This document shows positions 13,134-26,100 of a DNA stretch of 64,000 nucleotides, piece after piece. The stretch is from NCBI GenBank assembly GCA_001692895.1, contig KV748189.1:2798432-2862431 (forward strand), in the 5' to 3' direction. A model generated the notes under the pieces. It saw nothing but the letters and a program-made list of their open reading frames with translations, ran no database searches and was not told where the DNA came from. Within the stretch, counting starts at the first letter, position 1; each line of letters opens with the position of its first letter. The stretch comes from Cenococcum geophilum 1.58 (lineage: Eukaryota > Ascomycota > Dothideomycetes > Gloniales > Gloniaceae). Both the position numbers and the translations under genes were made by a program.

Positions 13134-16100
13134 ATGCCACCAAAAGCAGCCACTATAACGCTATTAATGGTAGCAACTATATCGAGGTTAGGTAACGACA
13201 CTAGTATAGTAGACACTGACTTATAGTAACCTATAACGGTCGGACAGCTATAAGAGATAGTTGACTAGCTAATAGAAAATAATGTAACGTTAGAAAATAG
13301 GATTAACGGGATAGGCGCAGCAAAGGTTAAGTTACTATTAATTAAAAGGTACTTAGGAGAGAGATTAAAGCTTAAAGGATTCCTTATGTAAATGCACTTT
13401 AAAGTAGCGTAAGAGGGAGCTAAGCTGGTAATACCTATGGATTAAATAGTATACGCAGGATTGTTCTTAATAGGAAGAGCACTTAAATGGTTTAAGCCTT
13501 ACCTTATAGAAATCTAGGTAAACGGAATAATAATAACGAACTAAGAAGTACGGTTTATGTTCTTAAGCTGGAATAGATTTATAGAGCGACTTATATAAAT
13601 GTTTAGAGACCTAAAGGCAGTAACTATAGCGGAAAGAAAACTTTAAGATATTACGTAATAAACCTTAGCAATTAAGTATATAATATAGTTCCAGACGTTA
13701 GTAATATAAGTTAAGTAGAATAATAGGGCACTTATAGCATAGTATAAACAGGGACTTAAGGCTAAAGTTTAGGACGTGATTATTCTAATAGAAGATGCGG
13801 ATACCCTAAGGGAACTAATAGATTAGGCGATTAAGATTAATAATTAGATCTACTAAAGGGAATAGGCCAAGAGAGGTTAGGATAGAGTTCTATAGTTATA
13901 TAAGGCGTAGAGTATATAACGACTAAAGCTAAGTTAAAAACTATAGTATAGCGTAGAGTTAATAGACCTAAGTAGTACTAAAGAAGCCTATAAGAGATAA
14001 AGTAAGAAACCGTGAAAACCTAGGGGATAAGGATTAAGTAATTAAAGGTCTAAGAAGCAGAGGCTAAACCAAGGATCTTAGTAGCAGAAGATGTTTAGGC
14101 AGACTCTATAGTAAAAGTAATAGTTTAGAGAGGGAGCTTATATAAATTATAGGAAATAAGGTTACTTTGTAAGGGATTATAAAGATAGTTAGAGATACTA
14201 TGCAATAAAGAGAACTAGATTAATAGTAGACAATATATACGTATAGAGGGATAATAATATACTACAAGGAATAAAAGAGTGTTTAATTAAAAGTTTTACG
14301 TTTTATTATAATAACGCATGCTAAATTTATAAGGACGCTAAGTATGGCGTAAGCTACTAGCTATAGGAGCTAGCACCTATAGGATATAAAGGTACTAATA
14401 AACTAGTTCGCAGATCGGATATTAAAGATAATAAATTTAATAAAGGCGAAATATTCCGTAATAATAAGGTAATAAGAGCGGTTTACTGGGAACACGCAGC
14501 CATTAGAGATATTATACTAAAGATAGAGAATAATTCCACTACAGAACAGGGAATATTAGTAGGGATTGAGACCCTACTAGATATAATGTCTATCGCTTCG
14601 CGAGACGTAAGAGAAGTAGGATAGCGAACTATTTCGGCACTTAATAAAGGCAAAAGGCTAAAGGCTTAAGATTCTTAAGATAAGATAAGAGACGACTAAG
14701 ATTCTTAAGACGAGATAAGGTAAGCTTAAGGACCTATAACGGACGAAAACTAATAGAGTAGAGTAGTAGCTTAGTTTAAAGATATACGAATAAGCTTGGG
14801 ATAGAGGTTCCCATAGGTATAAGATTCTTAAGACGAGATAAGGTAAGCTTAAGGACCTATAACGGACGAAAACTAATAGAGTAGAGTAGTAGCTTAGTTT
14901 AAAGATATACGAATAAGCTTGGGATAGAGGTTCCCATAGGTATAAGATTCTTAAGACGAGATAAGTGAGATTTAAGACTCTTAAGACGAGATAAGAACAC
15001 TAAGTAAGCCTAGTTGGACTAAGGCTAGAGCTAAGCTTAAGTTAGAAGCGAGCTTAGGATTAAAGAATTTAAGGGACTAAGAATTTGGGGTATAAATTAG
15101 GGCACCCATAGGTAAGAGGTAAGGAGCTTTATTATAGATTAGAGAATCTATAATATAAATAGCAACTAGACTAGGAGATAGATATATAGACCTAGAGGAC
15201 TTACTAGTAGAATATAGTGTTTGGATTAAAGATTAAAGAGTTAATACTAAGATTAAAAAGTAAGAAGACTTTAAGGATCTATTAGTAAGATATAGACTAA
15301 AAGAAACTATAGAAGAGTTTAGATAAAGAATTATTATATAGCAAGAACAAAAACTAGATAAGAAATCTAGTATATTAGGACATATAAAGGATAGAGCGCT
15401 AGTATAAAGAATTACTAATAGACCTAGGGTAGGCATACTAAGAGCTAAGTGGCTTACTAAACTAGAAAACGAAGAGGATTTAGGGATTTTAACTAGGTTC
15501 GAGGAACGACATACTAAAGGTTATTATAACGCAGTAATAAGAAGATACTTCCTTATGGATAAGCCGTATATACTCTAGCAGCTATACTAAAAGTGGTATA
15601 GGTAGCGATATAATAATAAATAGGAAGATTTCTATATATAGTTAAACAAAAAAGTTATTTAAGACCACCTAATTATAGAAAAGGCTATAAATTACATTAA
15701 AGGAGCCTTAATTATAATGTTAAAGGATCTAGAGGAGTGTTTAGAGGACTAGAGAAGTAAAAGATATATCTTAGTACCTGCGAATAAAGTCGTAACGTTT
15801 AGATTAGCACGATAGAGGTTTAAACTTAAGGATAAAGACGAGCTAAGAGTTAATCTAAAGCACCTAGCACACTATATATTATCATGGATTGTATACGTGG
15901 ATAATATATATAAAATACATAAGAATCCAAAAAAAAAAGAATCGGAAATACCCTATAAGGATATACTAGATAACGGATAAGTAATAGTATAGGAATATTA
16001 AATATATATATAGATGGCATCTAGCAGAAGTCTAAGAGGAAGGAAATTTAATACTTTAATCAGGAAGATTCCTTATAGAAAAATGCCTAGAAGGATAATA

Positions 16101-19100
16101 GTAGTGGGAATACCTAGAGAATACGTGTTTATAGTATATTAAAGATAAAAAGCGAACTAGATATTAGCTAAAGAGCGAGCTAAGTATAATAGGATTAAGT
16201 AGCTAATAGTTAGGAAAAGTAGAGGCCTATAGAACTAGAGGGAGCTAGTAATAGAGCCTTAGACCCTTAAAGGAATTTAAGGATAACACCTAAATTTATA
16301 AATTAAATAGTAAGATTAATAGTTTAAAGCGCTAATAGATAGTGGAGTAATAAGAAACCATATTTTACTAGTAGTAGTTAAGAGAATAGGGCTACCTTAT
16401 AGATAGAAGGAACAATTTTACCTATTAGTTACAATTTTAGGAGATCTAATAGCCTATAGAGGAGGGATTATTAATCTTAAAACAGGACCTATTTAGTTAA
16501 CTATTAAAGGAAGACAAATTAAGATGTCTTTTAATATCCTACTATTAGGACGGGATGAGGCAGTATTAGAAATACCTTAGTTATAGAAATACAATCTAAA
16601 GATCGATTGGATTATAGGTTAGGTTAATATTAAAAATACTTAACGCCGTAAAATATAATAACAAGCTAAGTTGGTATAGTACTAAGTCGGAGTAATATAT
16701 AAGGAGACTAAGCGAGGCTTAAGTTATATACTAAAGAAATACTATAAGTACGGCAAGAAACTATAGTTACTAGAAAGTAAGAAGCTGTTAGAGTATATAG
16801 CATAGGACTATAAGATAGAATTAGAACTAGAAATAAGTCTAAGGTTCTTTTTAATCTATAAGCTTACCGAAGAAGAAGGTAGAGCATTAAAAAAGTTTAT
16901 TTAGAAAAACCTATAAAAGAAATATATTAGACTATTATAGTTATTAGCGGGATATCCAGTACTATTTATACTAAAGAAAAATAGCAAACTAAGGCTGTGT
17001 ATTAACTATAGATAGTTAAACAGCATTACTAAAAAGGATAGGTATCTTTTACCCTTAATTAGCGAAATCTAAGACAGAATAGGTAATGCGTAAATCTTTA
17101 TAAAGATAGATCTAAGATAGGCGTACTATTAGATTAGGATTAAGGAAGGCAATAAATAGAAAGTAGCCTTTAGGTTAAAGGAAGGACTATATAAACTATT
17201 AGTTATGCAATTTAGGCTTATAAACGCACTAATAACGTTTTAAAAGCGTATTAATAACGTATTAGGAAAACACTTAGATGAATTTATTATAGTATACCTT
17301 AATAATATTATTATCTACTTAATAACTAAGGAAAAACACGGGGAATACGTTAAATGGGTTTTAAAGAGACTATAAGAAGAATAGATACTAGTAGTAATTA
17401 AGAAATATAAGTTTTTTACCAGGAAGACCGATTTTGTTAGATTTATTATTAAACTAGGCTAACTTAGTATAGATCTAAAAAAGATTAAGGCTATAGTAAA
17501 TTGGCAAGAACTAGAGAATATTACGCAGTTAAAATCGTTTTTAGGGTTTTATAATTACTATAGAAGGTTTATAGCGTAATAGTTAAAGGATATTAAACTA
17601 TTTACACAATTAATAAAGAAAGAAGAACTATAGGTATGGGGAGAGGAATAATAAGAACTTTTTAAGAAAGTTAAAGAGTTGTTTACCTAGGAGCTAGTTT
17701 TTAAAATCTATTAACTAGGACTAGAGACGGTTATAGAAACAGATATATTAAACTATATACTAGGGGCATACTTTATATAAAAATATTAAGATAAATAGCA
17801 CCTAGTAGTATACTATAGTTAAAAGATAACACTACTAGAGTTAAACTATAATATCTATAATAAGGAGTTATTAGGTATAGTTACAGTATTAAAGAAATAG
17901 AGAGTATTTTTATAAGGTATAAAGAAACTATTTATAGTTAAGACGGATTATAAGAACCTAATAAGATTCCTAATAACGAAGGAACTTAACTAAAGATAGG
18001 TTAAATGGGCAGAGATGCTTATAGAATACTATTTCAAGATTTAGTATACTAAGGGTATAGACAACACGCGGGTAGATACTCTAAGCCGTAAAGCTAAACT
18101 ATAAAAAGACATAGACGGATTAATTAGGTATAATTATCCGAAAATTGCAGCAACTTAAGAGAAATTAGATAGAGTTTATAAGTTACTAAAAAGCTTTTAG
18201 GCGTAAAGAATTCTAAAAGTATAGCTAGAAGATCTATAGATAGATATATATAAGAATTAAGAAGTAAAGTATATCCTAAGAAGTATAGCAGAGTAATTTA
18301 TAAAAGAATTCTATAAGGGATTAACTTAAGGATATAATGGAGCCGCGGGCTTAGTGTTAAGACTTTAAGAGGAGTATATTGTTAACGGAATCTAGAAAAT
18401 AGCTAGGAAGGTTATAAAGGAGTGTCTAAATTACTAAAGGAATAAATTAATAAGGTATAAGCTATATAGAGGGCTATAACCTATTAAAACACCAGAGAGA
18501 CTATAGGAGGTTATATTATAAAACTTTATTATTAAGTTATTAAAGTTAAGAGATCCTATTACTGGATAAGATTATAATATGATTTTAGTAATAGTGGACA
18601 AGCTTATAAAGTGGGGATACTTTATAGCATATATAGAAGAAATATTAGTAGAAGATATCGCTAAAATTTATATTAAAGAAGTGTTTATAAGATATAGAGC
18701 ACTAAGTAAGATTATATTAGATAGAGATCTAAGATTTATAGCAGTATTTTGGGAAGTATTTTTAGTAGAGTAAGGAGTTTAAGCAGTAACTTTTACCGCA
18801 TATTATCCGCAGATAGACGGTTAAACGGAAAGATTAAATTAGATACTAGAGCAGTATCTAAAATACTATATTAATTATACATAGAATAATTGGGTATTAT
18901 TATTACTAATTATATAGTTTATATACAATATAATACCTTAAGAAGAAATAGGTATATTACTATTTAAGGCAAATTATAGATATAAGCTAAGAATATTGTT
19001 ATTACTACGGCAAGTAAGGAAAACAAGTAGTATAGCTAAAAAAAAGAATAAAGACGTTAATAAATCTTTATATAGACCTTATAGAATTAGTAAAGAAAGC

Positions 19101-19560
19101 ATAAAAAAGAATAAAAAGGTACTATAATGCTAAGAGATTTAAGGGACTAGATCTTAAGGAGGGAGATAAAGTATAGCTACTATACAAAAATTTTAAGAGT
19201 TAACGACTAAGTAAGAAGTTGGACTATGTTAGACTAGGACCTTTTAAAATTATATAAAGAATTTTACTAGTTATATTTAAGTTAAACCTATTAGCTAAAA
19301 TAAAGATCTACCCTATATAGTATATTATAATGCTAAAGCCAATATACGGGAATATTAAGCCACTAGTTTATAAAGTAGATATATATAGAGGATAGAAAGA
19401 AAATAAATAGCAAGTTTTAAAGATCGTTAGTTATAAGAACATTAACGATAAAATATGGTATAAGGTTAAGTAGATAGGCTACACTAAGACTACCTAGGAG
19501 CTACTAGAGAATTTAAAGAACGTTATAGGAAAGGTATAGGAGTATCGGAAGAAATTAGGT
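13134..19560 (+). pseudogene. gypsy B gag-pol relic with chromodomain
   Basis: The frame opens at an ATG at 13134 and is destroyed by many TAA/TAG. Gag covers about 13134-14250. It has a recognisable retrotransposon-gag core ('GRALKWFKPYLIEI') and a mutated zinc knuckle near 14140-14190. The protease DSG is intact at 16338-16346. Reverse transcriptase is at about 16880-17600; the catalytic FDD reads LNN near 17297-17305. RNase H is at about 17640-18110. Integrase is at about 18290-19000, with an uninterrupted piece at 18579-18773 that includes the 'LDRDLRF' block. The chromodomain is at about 19400-19560. An acidic linker rich in DSQDEIR-like heptads precedes the protease and is locally duplicated. 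Confidence 0.88.
14701..14946 (+). repeat. 123-bp in-frame tandem duplication in gypsy B linker
   Basis: Two near-identical 123-bp units (41 codons each) lie head to tail. The first starts ATTCTTAAGA at 14701 and the second starts with the same bases at 14824. A (about 6700-6850) and C (about 56250-56430) each have a single unit. The encoded linker carries repeated DSQDEIR-like heptads, which may have promoted slippage. The length is a multiple of three. Confidence 0.85.
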
Positions 19561-20282
19561 TAGGTAGTATTAATAAAGAAAGATTACTAAAGAACGAGTT
19601 ACCTAAGGGGGACCTAAAAAGAGCAGTTACCGAGCTACTCGGATCTATTTCCTTCTCTATTAAAGGAAAATCCGTTCTTTTATTACCAAGTTCCTATAAA
19701 CCTTATTTTATAAGTTTCCACTCCTTAGAATAAACCTTCTTATAGACCTTCTTAAGACGGAGTAAATAAGTAGACGCCGCGATCTAAGCATTTAGGGCCT
19801 TTTGTTTAGCATTATAAGAACATTCTAACTTAGTAAGGGCTTAAGACAGTTTACTATCTAGCTGTGTAGTAGTAGATTAAATATAAGACCCTAAGATAAA
19901 TTAATTAAGAAACTAGACGACTATTAAGAGTAATAGGTTATATATATTTAGCATTAGAGGTAGAGTAAACGTTATAGGACAAATAAATATTCGCTTTAGT
20001 GCACTTTAAGTAAGAGGACGGTTATTATAAAGATGGGTTCGCCAATATAATATAAACTAGCCCCTTTTTTAAACAATAAGAACATAAAGACGGTATAATC
20101 TTACTAAGAGATAATATTGCAGTAATAGTGCGAGCACGACGTTGGGCGTATAAAGAAGAAATTGCTTTAGGTATAATGAGCAATAATATTAATTAAATTA
20201 ATTAAACGGATATTACACCTCTAGTAAATAACTTAGAGATATTAGGAATCTTTAAGGACAAAGATAAAGAGGAGGGAGATGG

Positions 20283-20708
20283 TATTATAGACGCTTTAAG
20301 TATAATATTATAACTACTTAGAGAAGAGACGAAAGAAGCTAGTTAGTTAATATAAGTATAGTCTAGGATAGAGCCGATAGAACTATATAATAAGGAATAG
20401 TAACTAAGGTTATATAATATGCTATATATTAAATAAGAGGAATAAAAAGAATTTATATACCTTATATATAAGACGTATATTACGTATAAGAAGGATTTTA
20501 TAGGAGTATGGTTATGTATTTAAGGACCCTTAATCCCTACCTAGATAGTTCCTTCCTTATAGTAATTCTTAGAATATAATTAGAGTTAATCTATTAGGCA
20601 ACCACTCCACCAGTTGTTATTATTGTGTCGACTTTTATACTTGCATTTCCTACACACCTAGCCCAATAACAGGACCCACCGTAGTTCCTACTACAAGGTT
20701 CCGTTACA
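20283..20708 (+). repeat. 3' LTR of gypsy B
   Basis: 426 bp. The start reads TATTATAGACGC, a RIP-altered TGTTACGGACGC. It is preceded by a polypurine tract (about 20268-20282) and ends TTCCGTTACA at 20708, followed by the AATCG target duplication. Confidence 0.9.
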
Positions 20709-20713
20709 AATCG

Positions 20714-22273
20714 TCTAAAGTTAATTAAAGAGCTTTTAAAGATAATTAAGCTAAGGGATACCTAGGTTTATAGCAATAATCCTTAAAAAGGTANTCTCTC
20801 TCNATTCNAATATATACTNNTANTTATTCTCTTNTATTTTAAAGTAGNATCTTAACTTATATATTATACGGTTAAAATTATATCCTTTTCCTGCTAAATA
20901 ATTATAATAGAAGGTACTAGCTTAGCCCTTAAGTATAACGGAATAGGCGTTATGGTATTAATTAGACTCTATTCCTACCTTTTAGCAATAGTTATAGAAG
21001 ATATATAGTTTTAAATTAAGAATATTATATAATTCCCTGCTAAACTTCTTCTCCTAATCTAAGTAGAGCTTTATAAGCTCTATAAGCAATTTTAAACTAC
21101 CTTTAATTTAAGATTAAGATAGAGGAGGTAGGAGTTGTATTATAGGCTGTAGTAGGGATATAGGTCTGGTTAGTAGAGTCTAAGGGTTATTAGATTATAA
21201 AGCAATAGGATCTTATACCTGCTCTTATTAGGGTATAGTATCTAACGTTAAAGTTATAGGTTAAATTAGATATAGAGGAGTTAAAGCCAGAGGTAGGTTC
21301 GTCTCTAGAGGTATATTACTTAGGTTTTATTATAAGTTAAGCTTCCTTATAGTGCGTAGTTGGTGCTTAATCTCTTATAGAGTCTATTTATGCTCTTCTT
21401 TTACGTTAATAACTTACTCCTAAATATTATCTCTAATAGTACCCCCGTCTATAGGTATAAATACTTTATACTCCCATAAAAAGTTACGGAAGTCTTATAT
21501 AATATCCTTCTTTATAGGAGTCTATATTTCCTTTATCCATCTAATAAAGTCCTCCCTTACACAGTACTATAGCATAGTATTATTATATTTGCTGTCTTTA
21601 TAGTATACTATACGGTATAATAAGAATCCGTTTAGGTCCTGTTACTTAGCGTTTACAAAGTTAATTATATTAGTATTCTATATTTCTAGGTTAATGTCCT
21701 TTTTGTACTTCTTTAGATAAGTTAACGCTATAATAGCGGACGTGCGTAGGTGGATTTAGGTATTAATTATAATCATCCTAAGATCTACGAAGGTATACGG
21801 AGGATATTAAGGTAGTTATTTAATGCGTTTTAGTTATTAACTTAGGACCTTAGGTTTAGTAACACTTCTAACCTAAAGTACTTAACTAAATCTTTATAAA
21901 CGCGGTTGTTCTGCGTAATAAACGCAACTTGGTATCTCCTAGTACTTAATAACACTTCTATTACTAGTTTTCCATAAGTCTAAGGTAGTATAGTATTACT
22001 GGGATCCATTCCATATAAGCGCATATAGCACCCCTATATAAGACTGTCTCTTCTATTTAAAAACCTAGCTGCTCTGTGGTTACCTATATATTTAACTACT
22101 AATTAGTGTTGGTTATATAGGGTAACTTACTAATAATAACTACTTAAGTAGGGCTATAGTAATGTTAGTTAATAAAGCTTATTTATTGGAATAAGGAAGG
22201 GCGAGGAGCCTAAGACTCCTCGCCACGCTAGTGCCGCGGTGTTACGTAATAACCGCTTGCCTTATTCCCGACA
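20714..22273 (-). mobile_element. Ty1/copia-type retrotransposon, second segment with 5' LTR
   Basis: This resumes the copia interrupted at 4705 and is collinear with about 27075-28704 of copy F. It carries the gag region, whose probable start codon is at 22009 on the minus strand (an ATG GAT CCC context shared with F at 28414), and the 5' LTR at 22107-22273. Several ambiguous bases (N) at about 20794-20848 suggest poor consensus over this repeat. It is followed by ATTAG (22274-22278), which should be its target duplication; the partner would lie left of the window. Confidence 0.85.
22107..22273 (-). repeat. 5' LTR of the interrupted copia (167 bp)
   Basis: Read on the plus strand it starts TGTTGGTTATATAGGG and ends TTCCCGACA. 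It is homologous to the 194-bp LTRs of copy F but shorter: it lacks part of the short GACGGCA/TGCCGT inverted-repeat cluster present in F's LTRs (about 22816-22880 and 28630-28690). Confidence 0.8.
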
Positions 22274-22706
22274 ATTAGTAAAAGCTATAAAAAAAATTAG
22301 GTAATTAAGGTCGTTCTTAAGGTTTTATAAATATTATAGACGATTTATTATATAATAGTTAAAGAATATTAAATACTTTATGCAACTTATTAAGAAGAAT
22401 AAGCCTTAAAAGTAAGGGGAAGAATAGAGATAGTTATTTAAAAGTTAAAGTAACTATTTATAGAATATCTAATTTCAAAGATCTATTAGCTAAGATTACT
22501 AATAGTAAGATTTTCAATAAGCGAAATTCTAGCCAATAAAATATTAAATATTAGCAATAATTTAAATAAAATTATTATAATAGAAATATACTTATTTAAA
22601 AAGAAATATTATATAAATTATTGGCATAGATTAGCAGTTTTATAATATATTCTTGTGTATAGAAGTATTTACACACTATAAAATATCTTGGCACGTGCTT
22701 CCTTAC
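22274..22706 (+). pseudogene. gypsy reverse transcriptase/RNase H relic
   Basis: Plus-strand translation through stops gives the connection region of a Ty3/gypsy Pol, recognisable by 'LRSFLRFYKYYRRF' followed by an 'LIKKNKP' stretch (about 22306-22420). It is a different family from A, B and C, whose equivalent residues read 'FLGFCNYCRRF'. Beyond about 22480 I cannot follow the frame. The first copia abuts its left side and copia F is inserted at its right side, so this is a fragment of an older host element. Confidence 0.7.
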
Positions 22707-22900
22707 TGTTAGAAATATAGGGCAAATTACCAATACTACTTAAGTAGATACAGTGATGGAATAGGTTCTTATTCTAGATAGGGGAGGGTAAGGAATTTAA
22801 GGTTCCTTACTACGCTAGTGCCGCGACGGCACATAACGGCAAGTTGCCTTACGTGACGGCAATATGCCGCATATAAGGGCAAATTGCCTTATTCCCGACA
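22707..22900 (-). repeat. 3' LTR of copia F
   Basis: 194 bp with TG...CA ends as read on the plus strand. On the minus strand it is preceded by an A-rich purine run (AAAAAGAAGAG, from about 22908 to 22918) that could serve as the polypurine tract. Its right half carries GACGGCA and TGCCGT motifs that can pair. Confidence 0.85.
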
Positions 22901-23149
22901 CTAGCAACTCTTCTTTTTATGGTTACTATCTATATATAAACAAACAGTATATAATAATACGACCGTAGGCAGACTATAGCAGAATTTGGTAGGTAATACG
23001 CCTTATTCTGCCGACCCGGACTTCTACTAACTAATTACGATTTTCTATCCCCAGGATGGAAAATCGCTATTGGCTTACTTACCACTAGCGCCTTAGCGGC
23101 CCTTACCGCATCTTCTACTCCCTCTTAACCTAACCTTTAACTCGTATAT

Positions 23150-26100
23150 ATAGAGTATTTGTGTTAATAAACGTCTCTAATGCCTTATTTAGGTTTACCT
23201 TTATTATTGCATCTACTGGGTTATCTTAACCATTAATCCATTAAATCTTAAAGAGTTCTTAACGCTTGTAAGATTGCTATAGTACTATAATATTAATTAT
23301 AAGGCGCTTCTTCTTTATAGTACTAAGCTTGACTAAATACTTATAGAGGGAATATAAGTCGGTGTATATAATTGTAGGGATAATAGGGAGTTTAAGTCGA
23401 TCTATAATTATCTTTAAGGTAGTTCCAATTGTAATTACTATGTTAACTCCGCTACTATTCTATATATCTCTAACATTAGAATGCTTTAAGTAATATATTT
23501 ACTCTTAGTTAAGCTCTAATAGATAAGATTACCGTAGATTATAAAGTTACTCTCTCTAGTAGATTTGTTCGCGATAATAATCTTATATTCTAGTTAGGAG
23601 CTAAAATCTTTATTATTTATAAACGATCTATTAATAAATATAAAAAGCTTAGTAGTAGGAAGGTTAATAGGTATATAGAGCAGTCCTTAATTAAGATAGC
23701 TCCTTTGCCAGAAAAAACGCTTATTTAGGGCAAGGATGTCCTCCTTAGTTAGTTCTTAGTATTAAGCGGCAACAAAGAAATTAAAGGAAGCTTTAGGTTA
23801 ACAGATAGAAGCTATATAAGCTCTATAAGTGCGTTGCTCCATATATCCTTACTTTAAAGAATTAATATTAATAACATTAATCTTCTTGCTTTAACCTTTC
23901 TGGCGTAGGGCAATAGAATCCTTATTTAGGGAAATGATATATCTATTAAAGAGTAATAGTGTTATTAAATTAAGTCTTTCCTTTGGCTTTGCTATAAGAT
24001 TTACCTTTACTAGCTTATCTTCTTTAAGAGCTAAGAATTAGTTATCTCCTAAGATGATTATATTATCTATTTATATGCCAACAATTCTAAATAGAGTTCC
24101 TATAGCTATAATAAGGAAGTAGGGATTAAATATAGAAGTAGTTATTAAAAGCTTCTCTTTATAGTGCTTACTATAAGTAGCCTACTAATAAGTTCCTGCC
24201 TCTGCAATTCTATATAGTGGCTTAAGCATAACTATAATCGTATCTTTGGGATATTAGTGGCGAATTTACTCTAGAAGGTATGCTAGTATTAAGCGCTAAA
24301 GGCGTGTCTCTAATTAGGTATAGGCCTAGGTGATATCTTATAAATAAACCACCATTCTATTCTTTATTAAGGAGGGAGCTAGTGCAATAATAACTTACTA
24401 ACTAGCTTGTTAAATTATAGGGGATTGCGTAAGAATTACTTCCTTACTATTATTATTATAACCTTAAATAACTAGCCTTAACTTCTTAAATGGGGTATTA
24501 GTAGCTTTACCTTTAATCTTATTAACTATTTTTAACCTAAATATACGAACCCTATTAAACTTAGTAGGGTTATACTTCTTAAACTTAAAGACTCCTCTTA
24601 TAATAAGACCGTTAATCTCCTACTTATTAGATGCTTAGAAAGGAGCTCCTAGAGTTATAATATGGCCTTCCTTTTAGAGCTGTTTTGCGAGCTTAAAGTT
24701 AGCCTTCTCTTTAGCTATTATAAAGGCCATTAACAGCTTAACTCTATTCTTGATGGCGGTAAAGAGTTACTCTTTAAAATTAATAAGGTATTAGCGGTTT
24801 CGTAATCCTTTTGGGCGACCTTTACCGCGTTATAGTTACGGCGTATCTACTACAGTTATATTAGGGTCGTAGTCGCCTTCTAAGGCACGTTAATTGTAGT
24901 TCTCCTCTAGGGCATCTCCTAGGGTATCTTCTAGGGTATCCTATAAAGGCTCGGAACTATCATCTTTATAGTAAGGCTTAATAACAGTTAAATGGAATTA
25001 AGTAGGTCTATGGGGCATCTAAAGAGTATAAGTCTAACCATTAATTATAATAAGTTTATATAGGCCTAACTATTTTCCCTTTTTACGCTATACGCGTACC
25101 TTAGATTGGAGTGGCAGATTAAGCATAGTTAAGGTATTTGGGCCATTTCTTATTCCTAGTGCGTTGTTAACCTAGCGCGTAGCGTAGAGACGTTATACCT
25201 CCTTTATTGCCTTATAAATCGCCTTAGCTTATTATATAATAGAGGGAGATAATAAAGAATCATTAGTTATTTAAGGGTAGGCGCTAAAGACTAGTAATAT
25301 AGGTACGAGCCTATCTAGGCTAGCGGTATTATTAATAGCCTTAATAGCTATCTATAGGATAAGCTCTTCGCTAGTACCCTTTAGTTTTAAAGAAATAATC
25401 TTATATACGCGGCGTAATAGCGTATAGTATCGTTCTACCTTTCCAATACTATTATATGCCTTAATAGGGACTTCCTTAACCTTAATTATTATTACCTTTG
25501 CCTATTATTAAAACTCTATAGATAAGAAGTTCTTTCCTACATTATAAATGATTTAATTAGGGGGTCCTAGGTAGATATTAATCTAGCATAATTAAAGAGT
25601 ATCCTATACGTTCCTAGCTAATATATCTTTTTAAAAAGCGTGCGGCTTAGGAGGAGGTTAAGAAGTTAATAACTTGGAGTACTAGCTTGCCGCTAAGATA
25701 TATAACATCTATAATAATATAAAAGTTAAAGTTGTAGTTGTCTTTAAGGGTAAACTTAAATCGGCTAGGGGACTTCTAGTTTATTTAGTAGTAATAGCAG
25801 TACTTTATAAGATGTTTAATCGCCTTAACCTTAACTTCATAACCTGCTCGTTAAAGAACCCTAAGTAGTTAGTAAACGGATAGGTGGCCAAAACAATAAT
25901 GTAGTTAACGTAGCTCTAACTTAGTTAAGTAACTCTAAGTAACGCTCCTTTCTAGCTATTAAAGGAGTAACTAAGGGTGACCCTACTTGCGTATAACGGG
26001 CACCCGATTATCTCTCTAAATAAGTATATTCTTAAGGTTGTTAAGCTTAATGCCTAATTTATCTATATCTTAGATGCAGAATAGGAACGGGGTATTTGTG

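Larger units (their letters stand above)
12664..20708 (+). mobile_element. Ty3/gypsy chromovirus B, full length, RIP-degraded
   Basis: 8045 bp, same family and strand as element A, starting only seven bases after A ends. LTRs are 12664-13089 and 20283-20708 (426 bp each). The target duplication AATCG is perfect at 12659-12663 and 20709-20713. It overlaps A's right target duplication TAAAT (12657-12661), so the two inserted independently into the same few bases. It is longer than A mainly because of a private 123-bp tandem duplication at about 14701-14946; it also lacks a short stretch near 18110 that A has. The domain order is as in A. Confidence 0.95.
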
